Assembly: GCA_963693285.1 (NCBI GenBank)
Contig: OY848930.1
Location: forward strand, 4,278,001-4,342,000
Length of the DNA stretch: 64,000 nt
Direction: 5' to 3'
DNA from: Xestospongia muta
Lineage: Eukaryota; Porifera; Demospongiae; Haplosclerida; Petrosiidae
Positions 42,779 through 55,727 of the stretch are shown in pieces (the stretch's first letter is position 1; each line of letters opens with the position of its first letter). The translations under genes were made by a program, and so were the position numbers. The notes under the pieces are model-generated. The model saw only the letters and a list, made by a program, of their open reading frames with translations, did no database searches and had not been told where the DNA came from.

Positions 42779-42990
42779 AGAACACAATAATTTTTATTAT
42801 TTTAATTATACCAGCTTCAATAAAGACTTTTCCCATTCCGTAGTTAGAAAGCGCGACAATCACGTGTTTTTACTAAAGAGGTGAAGAAGATGGATATCCT
42901 GTTAGGACACAATGAAGTGCATGAAGTGTTGTGAAAGTGTTACAACAACCCAATAGGAAATTTAGTAAGCAGCCCTAAAAGTTTTTAGAG
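42779..42990 (+). promoter_or_regulatory. RETSAT spacer with E-box before R8
   Basis: 212 bp with AATAAA (about 42821) and CACGTG at 42861-42866. It precedes an intact gene, so it is the best candidate for a functional compact promoter. Confidence 0.55.
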
Positions 42991-45049
42991 ATGTTCGTTT
43001 ACATCAGCGGAGTGCTGATCTTACTGGCTGTCTTAGTAATAAGAAGTTTGTATATGAAGTTGTGGCTTTTTACTCCACTTTCTAAACAACTTCTTTTTGA
43101 TCTAGATCTCCTCAAACATCGTCCTGGTGGTGATATTGATATTGAACTTGATCAAAGCAAAAGAAATAAAGTACTAAAGAATGCTTTCTCCATTGACAAA
43201 GTACCAAAATCATTGGATGCAATTGTCATAGGCAGTGGAGCAGGTGGACTAACTCCTGCTGTCCTTTTGTCTAAAGCTGGCAAGAAAGTATTAGTATTAG
43301 AGCAACACGATCAAGCTGGTGGATCTTGCCATGTCTTTACTGAGAAAGGGTTTGAATTTGACATTGGCATACATTATGTTGGTAATATGAATGGAGGAAC
43401 ATTGTCTCGTTTACTTGCTGATCAACTTACTGGTGGAAAATTACAATGGGCTCCCCTGGACAATATCTATGATGTACTAGCCATGGGAGAGAACTATCAA
43501 CATCGGTATGAATATCCGTGTGGCAATGAAAACCACATCAAATATCTTATTAGCAAATTCCCTGATGAAGAGAAAGCCATTCGAAAGTTTTTTCAATATA
43601 TGGAAGAAGCAACGCAGAGTGCAAGGGTGATGATAATCTTAAAGTTGTTACCAAAACCACTAGTAAAATGTCTACTTGCATTAAAAATAATACAATGGTT
43701 TTTTCCCTTCACAAAATATCTCACGATGACAGTTAAAGAAATTTTGGACAAGGTTACTGATAATGTCGATTTGAAATCAGCTCTAGCATATGACTTTGGA
43801 AACTACGGTAAGGGCCGTAAAATACTGACTTTACATTACATATATCATAAAGAAATTCCAATAGATACTGATACCTGAGTATCTATTTTATTATAGATAT
43901 TCTCAGATTAAACAATACATATACACATTAACACCACAAGAAATAGTGTCCTTGATTCAGTCTTTCTATTTCCAACTTCCTCCTTATATTCACTCTATTA
44001 GCTTAATATATTTAAAAATGTTATTTTTCTTCATAGGCACCTTTCCTGATGAAGGGAGTTTTGTAATGCACTCTCTTCTTCAACTCAGCTTTATTCCATC
44101 AACTCATTATCCAATAGGTGGACCAAGTGAGATAGCATATAATATGATACCTATGATTGGAGCTGCTGGTGGTCGTGTCCTTGTGAGGGTGAGGGTGAAG
44201 GAAATTCTTGTGAGTGATGGTTGTGCTGTGGGTGTCAAGGTGACTAAAGGTAAACAAGAGTACACGATAATGGCTCCATTAATTATATCGGATGCTGGAC
44301 TCATGAACACTGTTCACAGACTATTACCAGATCATGTGACCAAGAAATACCAGATGAATAGTGTCATGAAATTGGTTAAGCCAGGTACTGGTTTTCTAAT
44401 GGTATTCATAGGTCTTAATGGTACTAAAGAAGAACTTGGTTTGAAATCTCAAAATATATGGTGTTTTCCAGATAATATTGAAAAAGTGATGGCAAGACAC
44501 CATACTAAAGAAGCTAAATCAGAAGATTTTCCTTTTATTTTTGTTGCATTTCCCTCAGCTAAAGATCCTACTTATAATTTACGTTGTCCTGACAAGTCAA
44601 CATGTTGTATTGGAACATTTGTAAATTTTGAATGGTTTGAAGAATGGAAAAATGAAAAGGTGATGCATCGTGGCGATGACTATAATTTATTCAAAATGGA
44701 GATGGGTCGTCGGTTATGGCAGAATGTTTGTATTCTCTATCCTCATCTTGAAGATAAGTTGGAATATCTAGAAGTTGGAACACCTCTTAGTTTCCAGCAC
44801 TATCTTGAGTCATATCGTGGAGCTGGATATGGACTAGATCATACTGTATACCGATTTGATCCATATGTCCAGACTGAGCTGCGACCTGAGACACCAGTGA
44901 GCGGTCTATATCTGACAGGTCAAGATGTATTTAGTGATGGGTTTGCTAGTACAATGTTTGGAGGACTCCTTTGTGCATCAGCCATATTGCAACGTAATTT
45001 ACTGATGGAATTGTTGGAGCTAAGTAAAATATGGAAGAAATTTAATTAG
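42991..45049 (+). CDS. RETSAT-like oxidoreductase, copy R8 (intact)
   Basis: Exons 42991-43807 and 44037-45049, 609 residues. The dinucleotide-binding motif is GSGAGG, not GSGVGG, which still fits GxGxxG. NGG replaces NEG in the MNEGT segment. The hydrophobic anchor, LEQH Glu and YLTGQD are intact. Near the C terminus DGFASTMFGGLLC departs from the usual DGFAGAMFGGVFC. It is flanked on both sides by 212-bp spacers, between two pseudogene copies. Confidence 0.9.
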
Positions 45050-45261
45050 AGAACACAATAATTATTATTATTTTAATTATACCAGCTTCAATAAAGATTT
45101 TTCCCATTCCGTAGTGGAAAAGCGCGACAATCACGTGTTTTTAATAAAGAGGTGAAGAAGATGGATATCCTGTTAAGACACAATGAAGTGCATGAAGTGT
45201 TGTGAAAGTGTTACAACAACCCAATAGGAAATTTAGTAAGCAGCCCTAAAAGTTTTTAAAG
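45050..45261 (+). promoter_or_regulatory. RETSAT spacer with E-box before R9
   Basis: 212 bp with AATAAA (about 45092) and CACGTG at 45132-45137. Confidence 0.5.
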
Positions 45262-47323
45262 ATGTTCATTTATTTCAGCGGAGTGCTGATCTTACTGGTT
45301 GTCTTAGCAATAAGAATTTGTATAGGAAGTTGTGGTTTTTTACCCCACTTTCAAAAAAAACATCTTTTTGATCTAGATCTCCTCAAACACCATCCTGGGG
45401 GCAGGTGGTGATATTGATTTTGAACTTGATCAAAGGAAAAGAAATAAAGTACTAAAGAATGCTTTCTCTATTGACAAAGTACCAAAATCATTGGATGCCA
45501 TTGTCATAGGCAGTGGAGTATGTAGGTGGACTAACTCCTGCTGTCCTTTTGTCTAAAGCTGGCAAGAAAGTATTAGTATTAGAGCAACACGATCAAGCTG
45601 GTGGATCTTGCCATGTCTTTACTGAGAAAGGGTTTGAATTTGACATTGGCAAACATTATGTTGGTAATATGAATGAAGGAACATTGTCTCATGTACTTGC
45701 TGATCAACTTACTGGTGGAAAATTACAATGGGCTCCCCTGGACGATATCTATGATGTACTAGCCATGGGAGAGAACTATCAACATCGGTATGAATATCCG
45801 CTTGGCTATGAAAACCACATAAATATATTATTAGCAAATTCCCTGATGAAGAGAAAGCTATTCGAAAGTTTTTCCAATATATGCGAGAAGCAAAGTGGTG
45901 TGTAAGGGTGATGGCAATCTTAAAGTTGTTACCAAAACCACTAGTAAAATATCTACTTGCATTAAAAATAATACAGTGGTTTATTCACATCACAAAATAT
46001 CTTATGATGACAGTTAAAGAAGTTTTGGACAAGCTTACTGATAATGTCGATTTGAAAACAGTTCTAGCATATGACTTTGGAAACTACGGTAAGGGCCATG
46101 ACAAAATACTGACTTTACATTATAAATATCATAAAGAAATTCCAATGGATACTGATACCTGAGTATCTATTTTATTATAGATATTCTCAGATTAAACAAT
46201 ACACATACACATTAACACCACAAGAAATAGTGTCCTTGATTCAGTCTTTCTATTGCCAACTTCCTCCTTATATTCACTCTATTAGCTTAATATATTAAAA
46301 AATGTTATTTTTCTTCATTGGTACTTTACCTGATGAAGGTAGTTTCGCAATGCATTATTTTCTTCAAATGGATCTTATTTGATCGAATCATTATCCAATA
46401 GGTGGACCAAGTGAGATAGCATATAATATGATACCTATGATTGAAGCTGCTGGTGGTCGTGTCCTTGTGAGGGTGAGGGTGAAGGAAATTCTTGTGAGTG
46501 ATGGTCGTGCTGTAGGTGTCAAGGTGACTAAAGGTAAACAAGAGTACACGATAATGGCTCCATTAATTATATCGGATACTGGACTCATGAACACTGTTAA
46601 TAAATTATTACCAGATCATGTGACCAAGAAATACCAGCTGAATCATCTTACAAAATTGCTTAAGTCAGCACCTGGATTTCTAATAGTATTCATAGGTCTT
46701 AATGGTACAAAACAAGAGCTTGGTTTGAAATCACAAAACATATGGTGTTTTCCAGATAATATAGAGAAAGTGATGACAAGACACCATACTAAACAAGCTA
46801 AATCAGAAGATTTGCCTACTATGTTTGTGGCATTTCCCTCAGCTAAAGATCCTACTTATAATTTACGTTGTCCTGGCAAGTCAACATGCTCTATTGTAAC
46901 ATTTGTAAATTTTGAATTGTTTGAAGAATGGAAAAATGAAATCGTGGTGATGACTATAATTCATTCAAAATGGAGATGGGTCGTCAGTTATGGCAGAGTC
47001 TTTGTATTCTCTATCCTCATCTTGAAGATAAGTTGGAATATCTAGAAGTTGGAACACCTCTTAGTTTCCAGCACTATCTTGAGTCATATGGTGGAACTGG
47101 ATATGGACTAGATCATACTGTATACTGATTTGATCCATATGTCCAGACTGAGCTGCGACCTGAGACACCAGTGAGCGGTCTATATCTGACAGGTCAAGAC
47201 GTATTTTGTGATGGGTTTGCTGGTGCAATGTTTGGAGGTGTCTGTTGTGCATCAGCCATATTGCAACGCAATCTACTGATTGAATTGTTGGAGCTAAGGA
47301 AAGTATGGAAGAAACTTAATTAG
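45262..47323 (+). pseudogene. RETSAT-like copy R9 (multiply broken)
   Basis: Exon 1 (45262-46088) has the same AAGAATTTG deletion as R6, an insertion inside the FAD motif (GSGVCRW at about 45520) and a deletion near 45821. The exon 2 acceptor is lost (CATTG for CATAG at 46320). Exon 2 has TGA near 46380, a deletion after EEWKNE near 46940 and TGA near 47127. R6 and R9 share the first lesion, so one descends from the other or both were converted. Confidence 0.88.
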
Positions 47324-48065
47324 AGAACAAAATAATTATTATTATTATTTTAAATTTAACCAGTGAATTGCAAAAATAGAGATAATTGGCAAAGGTACCT
47401 GGATGGGTTATTGGGCCATGTCATACTGGCATGAATCAAGTGTAGAATTTTCGTTATTAGTGGATTGAAAATGATGCTGAAAGGTTTTACTTACAGTTAA
47501 ATGTAACTAACAAATTTGTGGTTCTTAAGCCATTTTTAATAGTTATTGATCACAAATAGATAAGACAGAAGATAAGTTGGCCTGGAGGTTTTGTGAATAT
47601 TTTTTAAGTTGCAAAACCTCTCCATAGATCGTATGCTAGCCCCCTTGATGTTTGGAAATCTTTTTTTTTTAAGTACTCTGACAAGTCTTTGTGTGAGTCC
47701 ATTGTTCTTGTTCAATTTTCAGTATAACCAAGTCTTCAATATCAATCACACCAACATGATTTAACTGATGTTAAGACATAAAGTATCGCACAATCTGATT
47801 TGCCTGATTATGTATATTATACTTATAATTTAAATATGAAATTAAATACCATATATAATGTATTAGACAAACTGACAAAAGTCAACTTTGAGACAAATAC
47901 CTACCAGTTAGAGCCTGTAGCACCAATTGTTGAGAGTGAGTAACAATGCAAGAATGGGTCAAATCTCACTGCGACTAACGTCAGAGTGTCAAAGATCAGA
48001 GATAGAGAGACGAATTGGGAACACAAGCAGGACAAAGTCCTATTTTATTGATAATAGTCAACCGC
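47324..48065. repeat. Spacer with Gypsy-flank repeat
   Basis: 47366-47570 matches the repeat block at 34849. 47571-48065 carries nothing that I recognise apart from short open frames. Confidence 0.5.
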
Positions 48066-48432
48066 TCCGTCCTGGTACAGGTGGTGATATTAATATTGAT
48101 ATTGGCAAGAAAGTATTAGTATTAGAGCAACACGATCAATCTGGTGGATCTTGCCATGTCTTTACTGAGAAAGGGTTTGAATTTGACATTGGCATACATT
48201 ATGTTGGTAATATAAATGAAGGAACATTGTCTCGTTTACTTGCTGATCGACTTACTGGTGGAAAATTACAATGGGCTCCCCTGGACAATATCTATGATGT
48301 ACTAGCCATGTCTCGTTTACCTGCTGATCAACTTACTGGTGGTTCTAACATATGACTTTGGAAACTACAGTAAGGGCCATGACAAAATACTTACTTTACA
48401 TTATAAATATCATAAAGAAATTCCAATGGATA
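48066..48432 (+). pseudogene. RETSAT-like fragment R10
   Basis: Short pieces of exon 1 are joined with internal deletions: RPGTGGDINIDIGKKVLVLE (FAD motif deleted), GGSCH to YDVLAM, a partial duplication of SRLLADQLTGG, then the exon end and the first 60 bp of the intron. It stops at 48432, where CAGGGTTGTTGTAATC begins. Confidence 0.85.
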
Positions 48433-48600
48433 CCAGGGTTGTTGTAATCAGTAATTGTAATTGTAATGATTATTAATGATTACAGTATCTCAAGTAATTG
48501 TAATGTAATTGTAATCAGTATTTTCTATAGGTGAAGTAATTATAATGTAATTGTAATTACACTAAGTAATTGTAATCAATTAGTAATTCAGGTGCCTTAT
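48433..48600. mobile_element. TAATTGTAAT-rich repeat, possible hAT-type MITE end
   Basis: It begins CAGGGTTGTTGTAATCAG and continues with many irregular GTAATTGTAAT units. It interrupts a RETSAT intron remnant exactly at its first base, as an insertion would. The CAGGG start resembles hAT ends, but the matching right end was not found. Confidence 0.35.
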
Positions 48601-48987
48601 AGTTTAATGTGTTAAATATTTCAGCATTTTTTGCTGGACAATAAATCAAAGCAAGTGTGTAAATGTGAGTTTAAAATTCTTTACATATTGTGCAATGTGT
48701 AATTGTGCATTGTGCACTAAGCAGTCACATGACTGACAACACTACATGAACAATTATTATTTTTGAAAGTAAACAATACATACAATTTTGATGAATTTTG
48801 ACTGGAATAAGTTTAGAAAGGTTTAGTTGTATCAGCACATTCTATCAGCTGTTAAATCGCCACCCTTATGGTTGTTAGACCATAATGTATTGAAAAACCG
48901 TGTACTGATTTCATCTAGACTTGCAATATTCTACAAAATTTGGGTTGTATAATTTGGTGGATGCTGACATGCTGCTATTGTACAAAG

Positions 48988-49165
48988 TGAAGGCTGGTTC
49001 ACATAACGACGCAAAATCTTGCGTCGCGTACGTACGTCAATCAATTTATGAACGTTTTCATAACGCTTCTACCCTCCTCGCGTGATACGAATGAATAATT
49101 ATGTTTAAAATTATCAAACATTAAAATCTATGAATGGTTATAATTAACTCCAGCCTTCCTACATT
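48988..49165. mobile_element. Possible MITE with GAAGGCTGG inverted ends
   Basis: GAAGGCTGG near 48988 and its complement CCAGCCTTC near 49155 enclose about 170 bp, including CGACGCAAAATCTTGCGTCG (a hairpin). It lies inside a copy of the RETSAT upstream block. Ends are short and the target site was not identified. Confidence 0.3.
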
Positions 49166-49223
49166 GTAAATGAATGAATCATAGGGTTCAGAGTTTCGTC
49201 TGAAGAGAGAGACATTTAATGGG

Positions 49224-50200
49224 TTAGTAATCAAAGGAGGATAAGGCTCTCTGTTCAACGTGTTCCATCATCATATTTGCTACAGTGACAGAAACAGGAG
49301 ACCCCATCACTGTACCAACAATCTGTTGGTAATATTTGCCTCGGAATGAGAAATAGGTGGCATCCGGGCAGACCTCTAGTAGGCAAATGATATTGTCAAT
49401 GGAGAGTGCTGTTCTATCTGTTAGGTTAGAGTCATCTTCCAATCTTTGCTAGCTTGGTGGGAACATTAGTGATAGATGAAAATGGCCTCCTTCCATTCCT
49501 GAATGTCTTGGTCTCAAGGTCAGTCAAGGAACGATGATGGATCCGTATATTCTTCTGTCTATCATAAGAAGACTCACACTGATCAATACGTACATTTTTC
49601 TTCTCACCATCTTTCCTTTCACAAGCAATCTGTTCCTCGTACATTATTCACCAAAGCTTCTACACACTCTTCTAGCCTTGTACAACGAGCAAAGAAAGAG
49701 ACTCATCTTGTGAAGCTCTACGCAATAACGGTTACCCTAACAAATTCATTAGGGATTGCCACAAAAAAGTACAACAAAAGGAACTGACTCCACCACTGTT
49801 GTCTAGTTCAAGCATATCTGACAATCCCTGTCCAATCAAAGTAACCATCCCCTATGTGCAAGGACAATTGGAAGCCATTAAGAGGATCCTAAGAATTCTT
49901 GACATACAAGTTGTCTTTAGACCTCTCACAACTCTAAGGAAGATAATATCCAGGCCTAAGGATCTCACATCTATTTTTTCACAGTCAGGAGTAGTATATG
50001 GTATATCTTGCCAAGATTGTTGTTGTTCTTATGTTGGTCAAATGGGTCAGAATCTACAACAACGGGTGAAAAGAACACCAGAGAGCAGCGAAACAACAGA
50101 ATGTGTCTATAAGTGTTCTAGCAGAGCATGTCTGGCAAAAGGGTCACAAGATTAACTGGGATAATCCCACCATCCATACCTTTTGCAGAGATGTATCCTG
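49224..50200 (+). mobile_element. Penelope-like retroelement, rearranged, with GIY-YIG domain
   Basis: On the plus strand, 49503-49787 reads VYHKKTHTDQYVHFSSHHLS, and 49799-50155 reads VTIPYVQGQLEAIKRILRIL then SGVVYGISCQDCCCSYVGQM, the start of a GIY-YIG endonuclease domain. The reverse-transcriptase piece YFSFRGKYYQQIVGTVMGSP lies on the minus strand at 49442-49224, so the element is internally inverted. These motifs are typical of Penelope-like elements. The frame breaks between segments. The 3' end runs to within a few bases of the start codon of RETSAT copy R11. Confidence 0.75.
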
Positions 50201-50202
50201 GA

Positions 50203-52091
50203 ATGTTCATTTATATCAGCGAAGTACTGATCTTACTGGTTGTCTTAGTAATAAGACATTTGTATAGGAAGTTGTGGTTTTTTACCCCACTTTCAAAAAA
50301 CATCTTTTTGATCTAGATCTCCTCAAACACCGTCCTGGTGGTGATATTGATATTGAACTAGATCAAAGCAAAAGAAATAAAGTACAAAAGAATGCTTTCT
50401 CCATTGATAAAGTACCAAAATCATTGGATGCTATTGTCATAGGCAGTGGAGTAGGTGGACTAACTCCTGCTGTCCTTTTGTCTAAAGCTGGTAAGAAAGT
50501 ATTAGTATTTGAGCAACACGATCAAGCTGGTGGATCTTGCCATGTCTTTACTGAGAAAGGGTTTGAATTTGACATTGGCATACATTATGTTGGTAATATG
50601 AATGAAGGAACATGGTCTCGTTTACTTGCTGATCAACTTACTGGTAGAAAGTTACAATGGGCTCCCCTGGACAATATCTATGATGTACTAGTCATGGGAG
50701 AGAAGTATCAACATCGGTATTAATATCTGCATGGCTATGAAAACCACATCAAATATATCATTAGCAAATTCCCTGATGAAGAGAAAGCTATTTGAAAGTT
50801 TTTCCAATATATGGAAGAAGCAATACAGAATGCAAGGGTGATTGCAATCTTAAAGTTGTTACCAAAACCACTAGTAAAATGTTTACTTGCATTAAAAATA
50901 ATACAATGGTTTTTTCCCTTCACAAAATATCTCACGATGACAGTTAAAGAAATTTTGGACAAGGTTACTGATAATGTTGATTTGAAATAAGCTCTAGCAT
51001 ATGACTTTGGAAACTACGGTTAGGGCCATGACAAAATACTGACTTTACATTATAAATATCATAAAGAAATTCCAATGGATACTGATACCTGAGTATCTAT
51101 TTTATTATAGGTATTATCAGATTAAACAATACATATACACATTAACACCACAAGAAATAGTGTCCTTGATTCAGTCTTTCTATTTCCAACTTCCTCCTTA
51201 TATTCACTCTATTAGCTTAATATATTAAAAAATGTTATTTTTCTTCATTGGGTACCTTTCCTGATGAAGGTAGTTTTGCAATGCATTCTTTTCTTCAACT
51301 CAGCTTTATTCCATCAACTCATTATCCAATAGGTGGATCAAGTGAGATAGCATATAATATGATACCTATGATTGAAGCTGCTGGTGGTCGTGTCCTTGTG
51401 AGGGTGAGGGTGAAGGAAATTCTTGTGAGTGATTGTCATGCTGTAGGTGTCAAGGTGACTAAAGGTAAACAAAAGTACACGATAATGGCTCCATTAATTA
51501 TATCGGATGCTGGACTCATGAACACTGTTCATAAATTATTACCAGATCATGTGACCCAAGAAATACCATATGGAATAGTGTATGAAATTTTTCAAAGCAG
51601 GTTCTGGTTTTCTACTGGTATTCATAGGTCTTAATGGTACAAACATGTTCTATTGAAACATTTGTAAATTTTGAATCGTTCAAAGAATGGAAAATGAAAA
51701 GGTGATGCATCGTGGTGATGACTATAATTCATTCAAAATGGAGATGGGTCATTGGTTATGGCAGAGTCTTTGTATTCTCTATTCTCATTTTGAAGATAAG
51801 TTGGAATATTTAGAAGTTGGAACATCTCTTAGTTTCCAGCACTATCTTGAGTCATATGGTGGAACTGGATATGGACTAGATCATACTGTATACCAATTTG
51901 ATCCATATGTCCAGACTGAGCTGCGACCTGAGACACCAGTGAGCAGTCTATATCTGACAGGTCAAGACGTGTTTTGTGATGGGTTTGCTGGTGCAATGTT
52001 TGGAGGTGTCTTTTGTGCATCAGCCGTATTGCAACGTAATTTACTGATTGAATTGTTGAAGCTAAAGAAAGTATGGAAGAAATTTAATTAG
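50203..52091 (+). pseudogene. RETSAT-like copy R11 (multiply broken)
   Basis: Exon 1 (50203-51018) has a one-base deletion near 50302, TAA near 50720, TGA near 50792 and TAA near 50988. The donor is GGTTAGGG in place of GGTAAGGG. The exon 2 acceptor is lost (CATTGGG near 51248), and about 170 bp of exon 2 are missing near 51645. The last 130 codons are open and end normally. Confidence 0.88.
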
Positions 52092-52303
52092 AGAACACAA
52101 TAATTATTATTAATTTAATTATACCAGCTTCAATAAAGACTTTTCCCATTCTGTAGTTAGAAAGCGCGACAATCACGTGTTTTCAATAAAGAGGTGAAGA
52201 AGATGGATATCCTGTTAGGACACAATAAAGTGCATGAAGTGTTGTGAAAGTGTTACAACAACCCGATAGGAAATTTAGTAAGCAGCCCTAAAAGTTTGTA
52301 GAG
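52092..52303 (+). promoter_or_regulatory. RETSAT spacer with E-box before R12
   Basis: 212 bp with AATAAA (about 52132) and CACGTG at 52174-52179. Confidence 0.5.
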
Positions 52304-53907
52304 ATGTTCGTTTACATCAGCGGAGTACTGATCTTACTAGCTGTCTTAGTAATAAGAATTTTGTATAGGAAGTTGTGGTTTTTTACTTCACTTTCGAAAA
52401 ATCATCTTTTCGATCTAGATCTCCTTAAACACCGTCCTGGTACAGGTAGTGGTGATATTGATATTGAACTAGATCAAAGCAAAAGAAATAAAGTACTAAA
52501 GAATGCTTTCACCATTGACAAAGTGCCAAAATCATTGGATGCTATTGTCATAGGCAGTGGAGTAGGTGGACTAACTCCTGCTGTCCTTTTGTCTAAAGCT
52601 GGCAAGAAAGTATTAGTATTAGAGCAACACGATCAAGCTGGTGGATCTTGCCATGTCTTTACTGAGAAAGGGTTTGAATTTGACATTGGCATACATTATG
52701 TTGGTAATATGAATGAAGGAACATGGTTACGTTTACTTGCTGATCAACTTACTGGTGGAAAGTTACAATGGGCTCCCCTGGACAATATCTATGATGTACT
52801 AGCCATGGGAGAGAACTATCAACATCGGTGTGAATATCCACATGGCTATGAAAACCACATCAAATATCTCATTAGCAAATTCCCTGATGAAGAGAAAGCT
52901 ATTCGAAAGTTTTTCCAATATATGGGAGAAGCAATGTTGAGTGGAAGGGTGATTGCAATCTTAAAGTTGTTACCAAAACCACTAGTAAAATGTCTACTTG
53001 CATTAAAAATAATACAATGGTTTTTTCCCTTCACAAAATATCTCACAATGACAGTTAAAGAAATTTTGGACAAGGTTACTGATAATGTCGATTTGAAAAC
53101 AGTTCTAGCATATGACTTTGGAAACTATGGTAAGGGCCATGACAAAATACTGACTTTACATTATAAATATCATAAAGAAATTCTAATGAATACTGATACC
53201 TGAGTATCTATTTTATTATAGATATTCTCAGATTAAACAATACATATACACATTAACACCACAAGAAATAGTGTCCTTGATTCAGTCTCTCTATTTCCAA
53301 CTTCCTCCTTATATTCACTCTATTAGCTTAATATATTAAAAAATATTATTTTTCTTCATAGGTACCTTTCCTGATGAAGCTAGTTTTGCAATGCATTCTA
53401 TTCTTCAACTCAGCTTTATTCAATCAACTCATTATCCAATAGGTGGACCAAGTGAGATAGCATATAATATGATACCTATGATTGAAGCTGCTGGTGGTCG
53501 TGTCCTTGTGAGGGTGAGGGTGAAGGAAATTCTTGTGAGTGATGGTCGTGCTGTAGGTGTCAAGGTGACTAAAGGTAAACAAGCGTACACAATAATGGCT
53601 CCATTAATTATATCGGATGCTGGACTCATGAACACTGTTCACAGACTATTACCAGATCATGTGACCAAGAAATACCAGATGAATAGCGTCATGAAATTGG
53701 TTAAGCCAGGTACTAGTTTTCTAATGGTATTCATAGGTCTTAATGGTACAAAAGAAGAACTTGGTTTGAAATCTCAAAATATATGGTGTTTACCGGATAA
53801 TATTGAGAAAGTGATGGCCAGACACCATACTAAAGAAGCTAAATCAGAAGATTTTCCTTTTATTTTTGTGGCATTTCCCTCAGCTAAAGATCCTACTTAT
53901 AATTTAC
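52304..53907 (+). pseudogene. RETSAT-like copy R12, C terminus lost by fusion
   Basis: Exon 1 (52304-53129) is intact and three codons longer than in R1 (RPGTGSGDID). Exon 2 starts normally at 53362 but breaks off after DPTYNL at about 53907, where sequence from the middle of another exon 1 follows. The frame ends at TGA at 53922-53924. A product of about 460 residues would lack the C-terminal YLTGQD region. Confidence 0.85.
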
Positions 53908-55460
53908 TATCTACATCGGTATGAATATCCGCTTCGCTATGAAAACCACATCAAATATATTATTAGCAAATTCCCTGATGAAGAGAAAGCTATTCGAAAG
54001 TTTTTTCAATATATGGGAGAAGCAAAGTGGTGTGTAAGGGTGATGGCAATCTTAAAGTTGTTACCAAAAACACTAGTAAAATGTCTACTTGCATTAAAAA
54101 TAATACAGTGGTTTATTCTCATCACAAAATATCTCATGATGACAGTTAAAGAAGTTTTGGGCAAACTTACTGATAATGTCGATTTGAAATCAGCTCTAGC
54201 ATATGACTTTGGAAACTACGGTAAGGGCCATGACAAAATACTGACTTTACATTATAAATATCATAAAGAAATTTCAGTGGATACTGATACCTGAGTATCT
54301 ATTTTATTATAGGTATTATCAGATTAAACAATACATATACACATTAACACCACAAGAAATAGTGTCCTTGATTCAGTCTTTCTATTTCCAACTTCCTCCT
54401 TATATTCACTCTATTATATTAAAAAATGTTATTTTTCTTCATAGGTACCTTTCCTGATGAAGGTAGTTTTGCAATGCATTCTTTTTTCAAATGGATATTA
54501 TTCAATCAAATCATTATCCAATAGGAGGAGCAAGTGAGATAGCGTATAATATGATACCTATGATTGAAGCTGCTGGTGGTCATGTCCTTGTGAGGGTAAA
54601 GGTGAAGGAAATTCTTGTGAGTTATGGTCGTGCTGTAGGTGTCAAGGTGACTAAAGGTAAACAAGAGTACACGATAATGGCTCCATTAATTATATTGGAT
54701 GCTGGACTCATGAATACTGTTAATAAGTTATTACCAGATCATGTGACCAAGAAATACCAGCTGAATCATCTCACAAAATTGCTTAAATCAGCACCTGGGT
54801 TTGAAATGCTATTCATAAGTCCTGATGGTACGAAAGAAGAGTTTGTTTTGAAATTACAAAACATATGGTGTTCTCCAGATAATATAGAGAAAGTGATGAC
54901 AAGACACCATACTAAACAAGCTAAATCAGAAGATTTGCCTTCTATGTTTGTGGCATTTCCTTCAGCTAAAGATCCTACTTATAATTTATGTTGCCCTGGC
55001 AAGTCAACATGTTTTATTGCAACATTTGTAAATTTTGAATTGTTTGAAGAATGGAAAAATGAAAAGGTGATGCATCGTGGCGATGACTATAATTCATTCA
55101 AAATGGAGATGGGTCATCGGTTATGGCAGAATGTTTGTATTCTCTATCCTCATTTTGAAGAAGATAAGTTGGAATATCTAGAAATTGGAACACCTCTTAG
55201 TTTTCAGCACTATCTTGAGTCATATGGTGGAACTGGATATGGACTAGATCATACTGTATACCAATTTGATCCATATGTCCAGACTGAGCTGCAACCTTGA
55301 GACACCAGTGAGCGGTCTATATCTGACAGGTCAAGACGTGTTTTGTGATGGGTTTGCTGGTGCAATATTTGGAGGTGTCTTTTGTGTATCAGCCATATTG
55401 CAACGCAATCTACTGATTGAATTGTTGGAGCTAAGTAAAATATGGAAGAAATTTAATTAG
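53908..55460 (+). pseudogene. RETSAT-like copy R13, fused to R12
   Basis: It starts at HRYEYPLRYENHI in exon 1 (about residue 176), with the exon end at 54220 and exon 2 at 54445-55460. A missing T near 54484 and an extra T near 55294 (CAACCTTGAG for CGACCTGAG) shift the frame. Between them the frame is open (54491-55300). Confidence 0.85.
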
Positions 55461-55727
55461 AGAACACAATAATTATTATTATTATTTTAAATATACCAGT
55501 GAATTGCAAAAATAGAGATAATTGGCAAAGGATGGGTTATTGGGCCATGTCATACTGGCATGAATCAAGTGTTGAATTTTTGTTATTAGTGGATTGGAAA
55601 TGATGCTGAAAGGTTTTACTATCAGTTAAATGTAACTAACAAATTTGTGGTTCTTAAGCCACTTTTAATACTTATTGATCACAAATAGATAAGACAGAAG
55701 ATAAGTTGGCCTGGAGGTTTTGTGTAT
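55461..55727. repeat. Gypsy-flank repeat copy
   Basis: Matches 47366-47600, including the join to GAAGATAAGTTGGCCTGGAG. Non-coding. Confidence 0.5.

Noticed and set aside
47927..48355. Open frame joining unknown sequence to RETSAT fragment R10 as a novel fusion gene
   Set aside because: The RETSAT part has deletions that remove the FAD motif and is followed by an insertion; it looks like debris.
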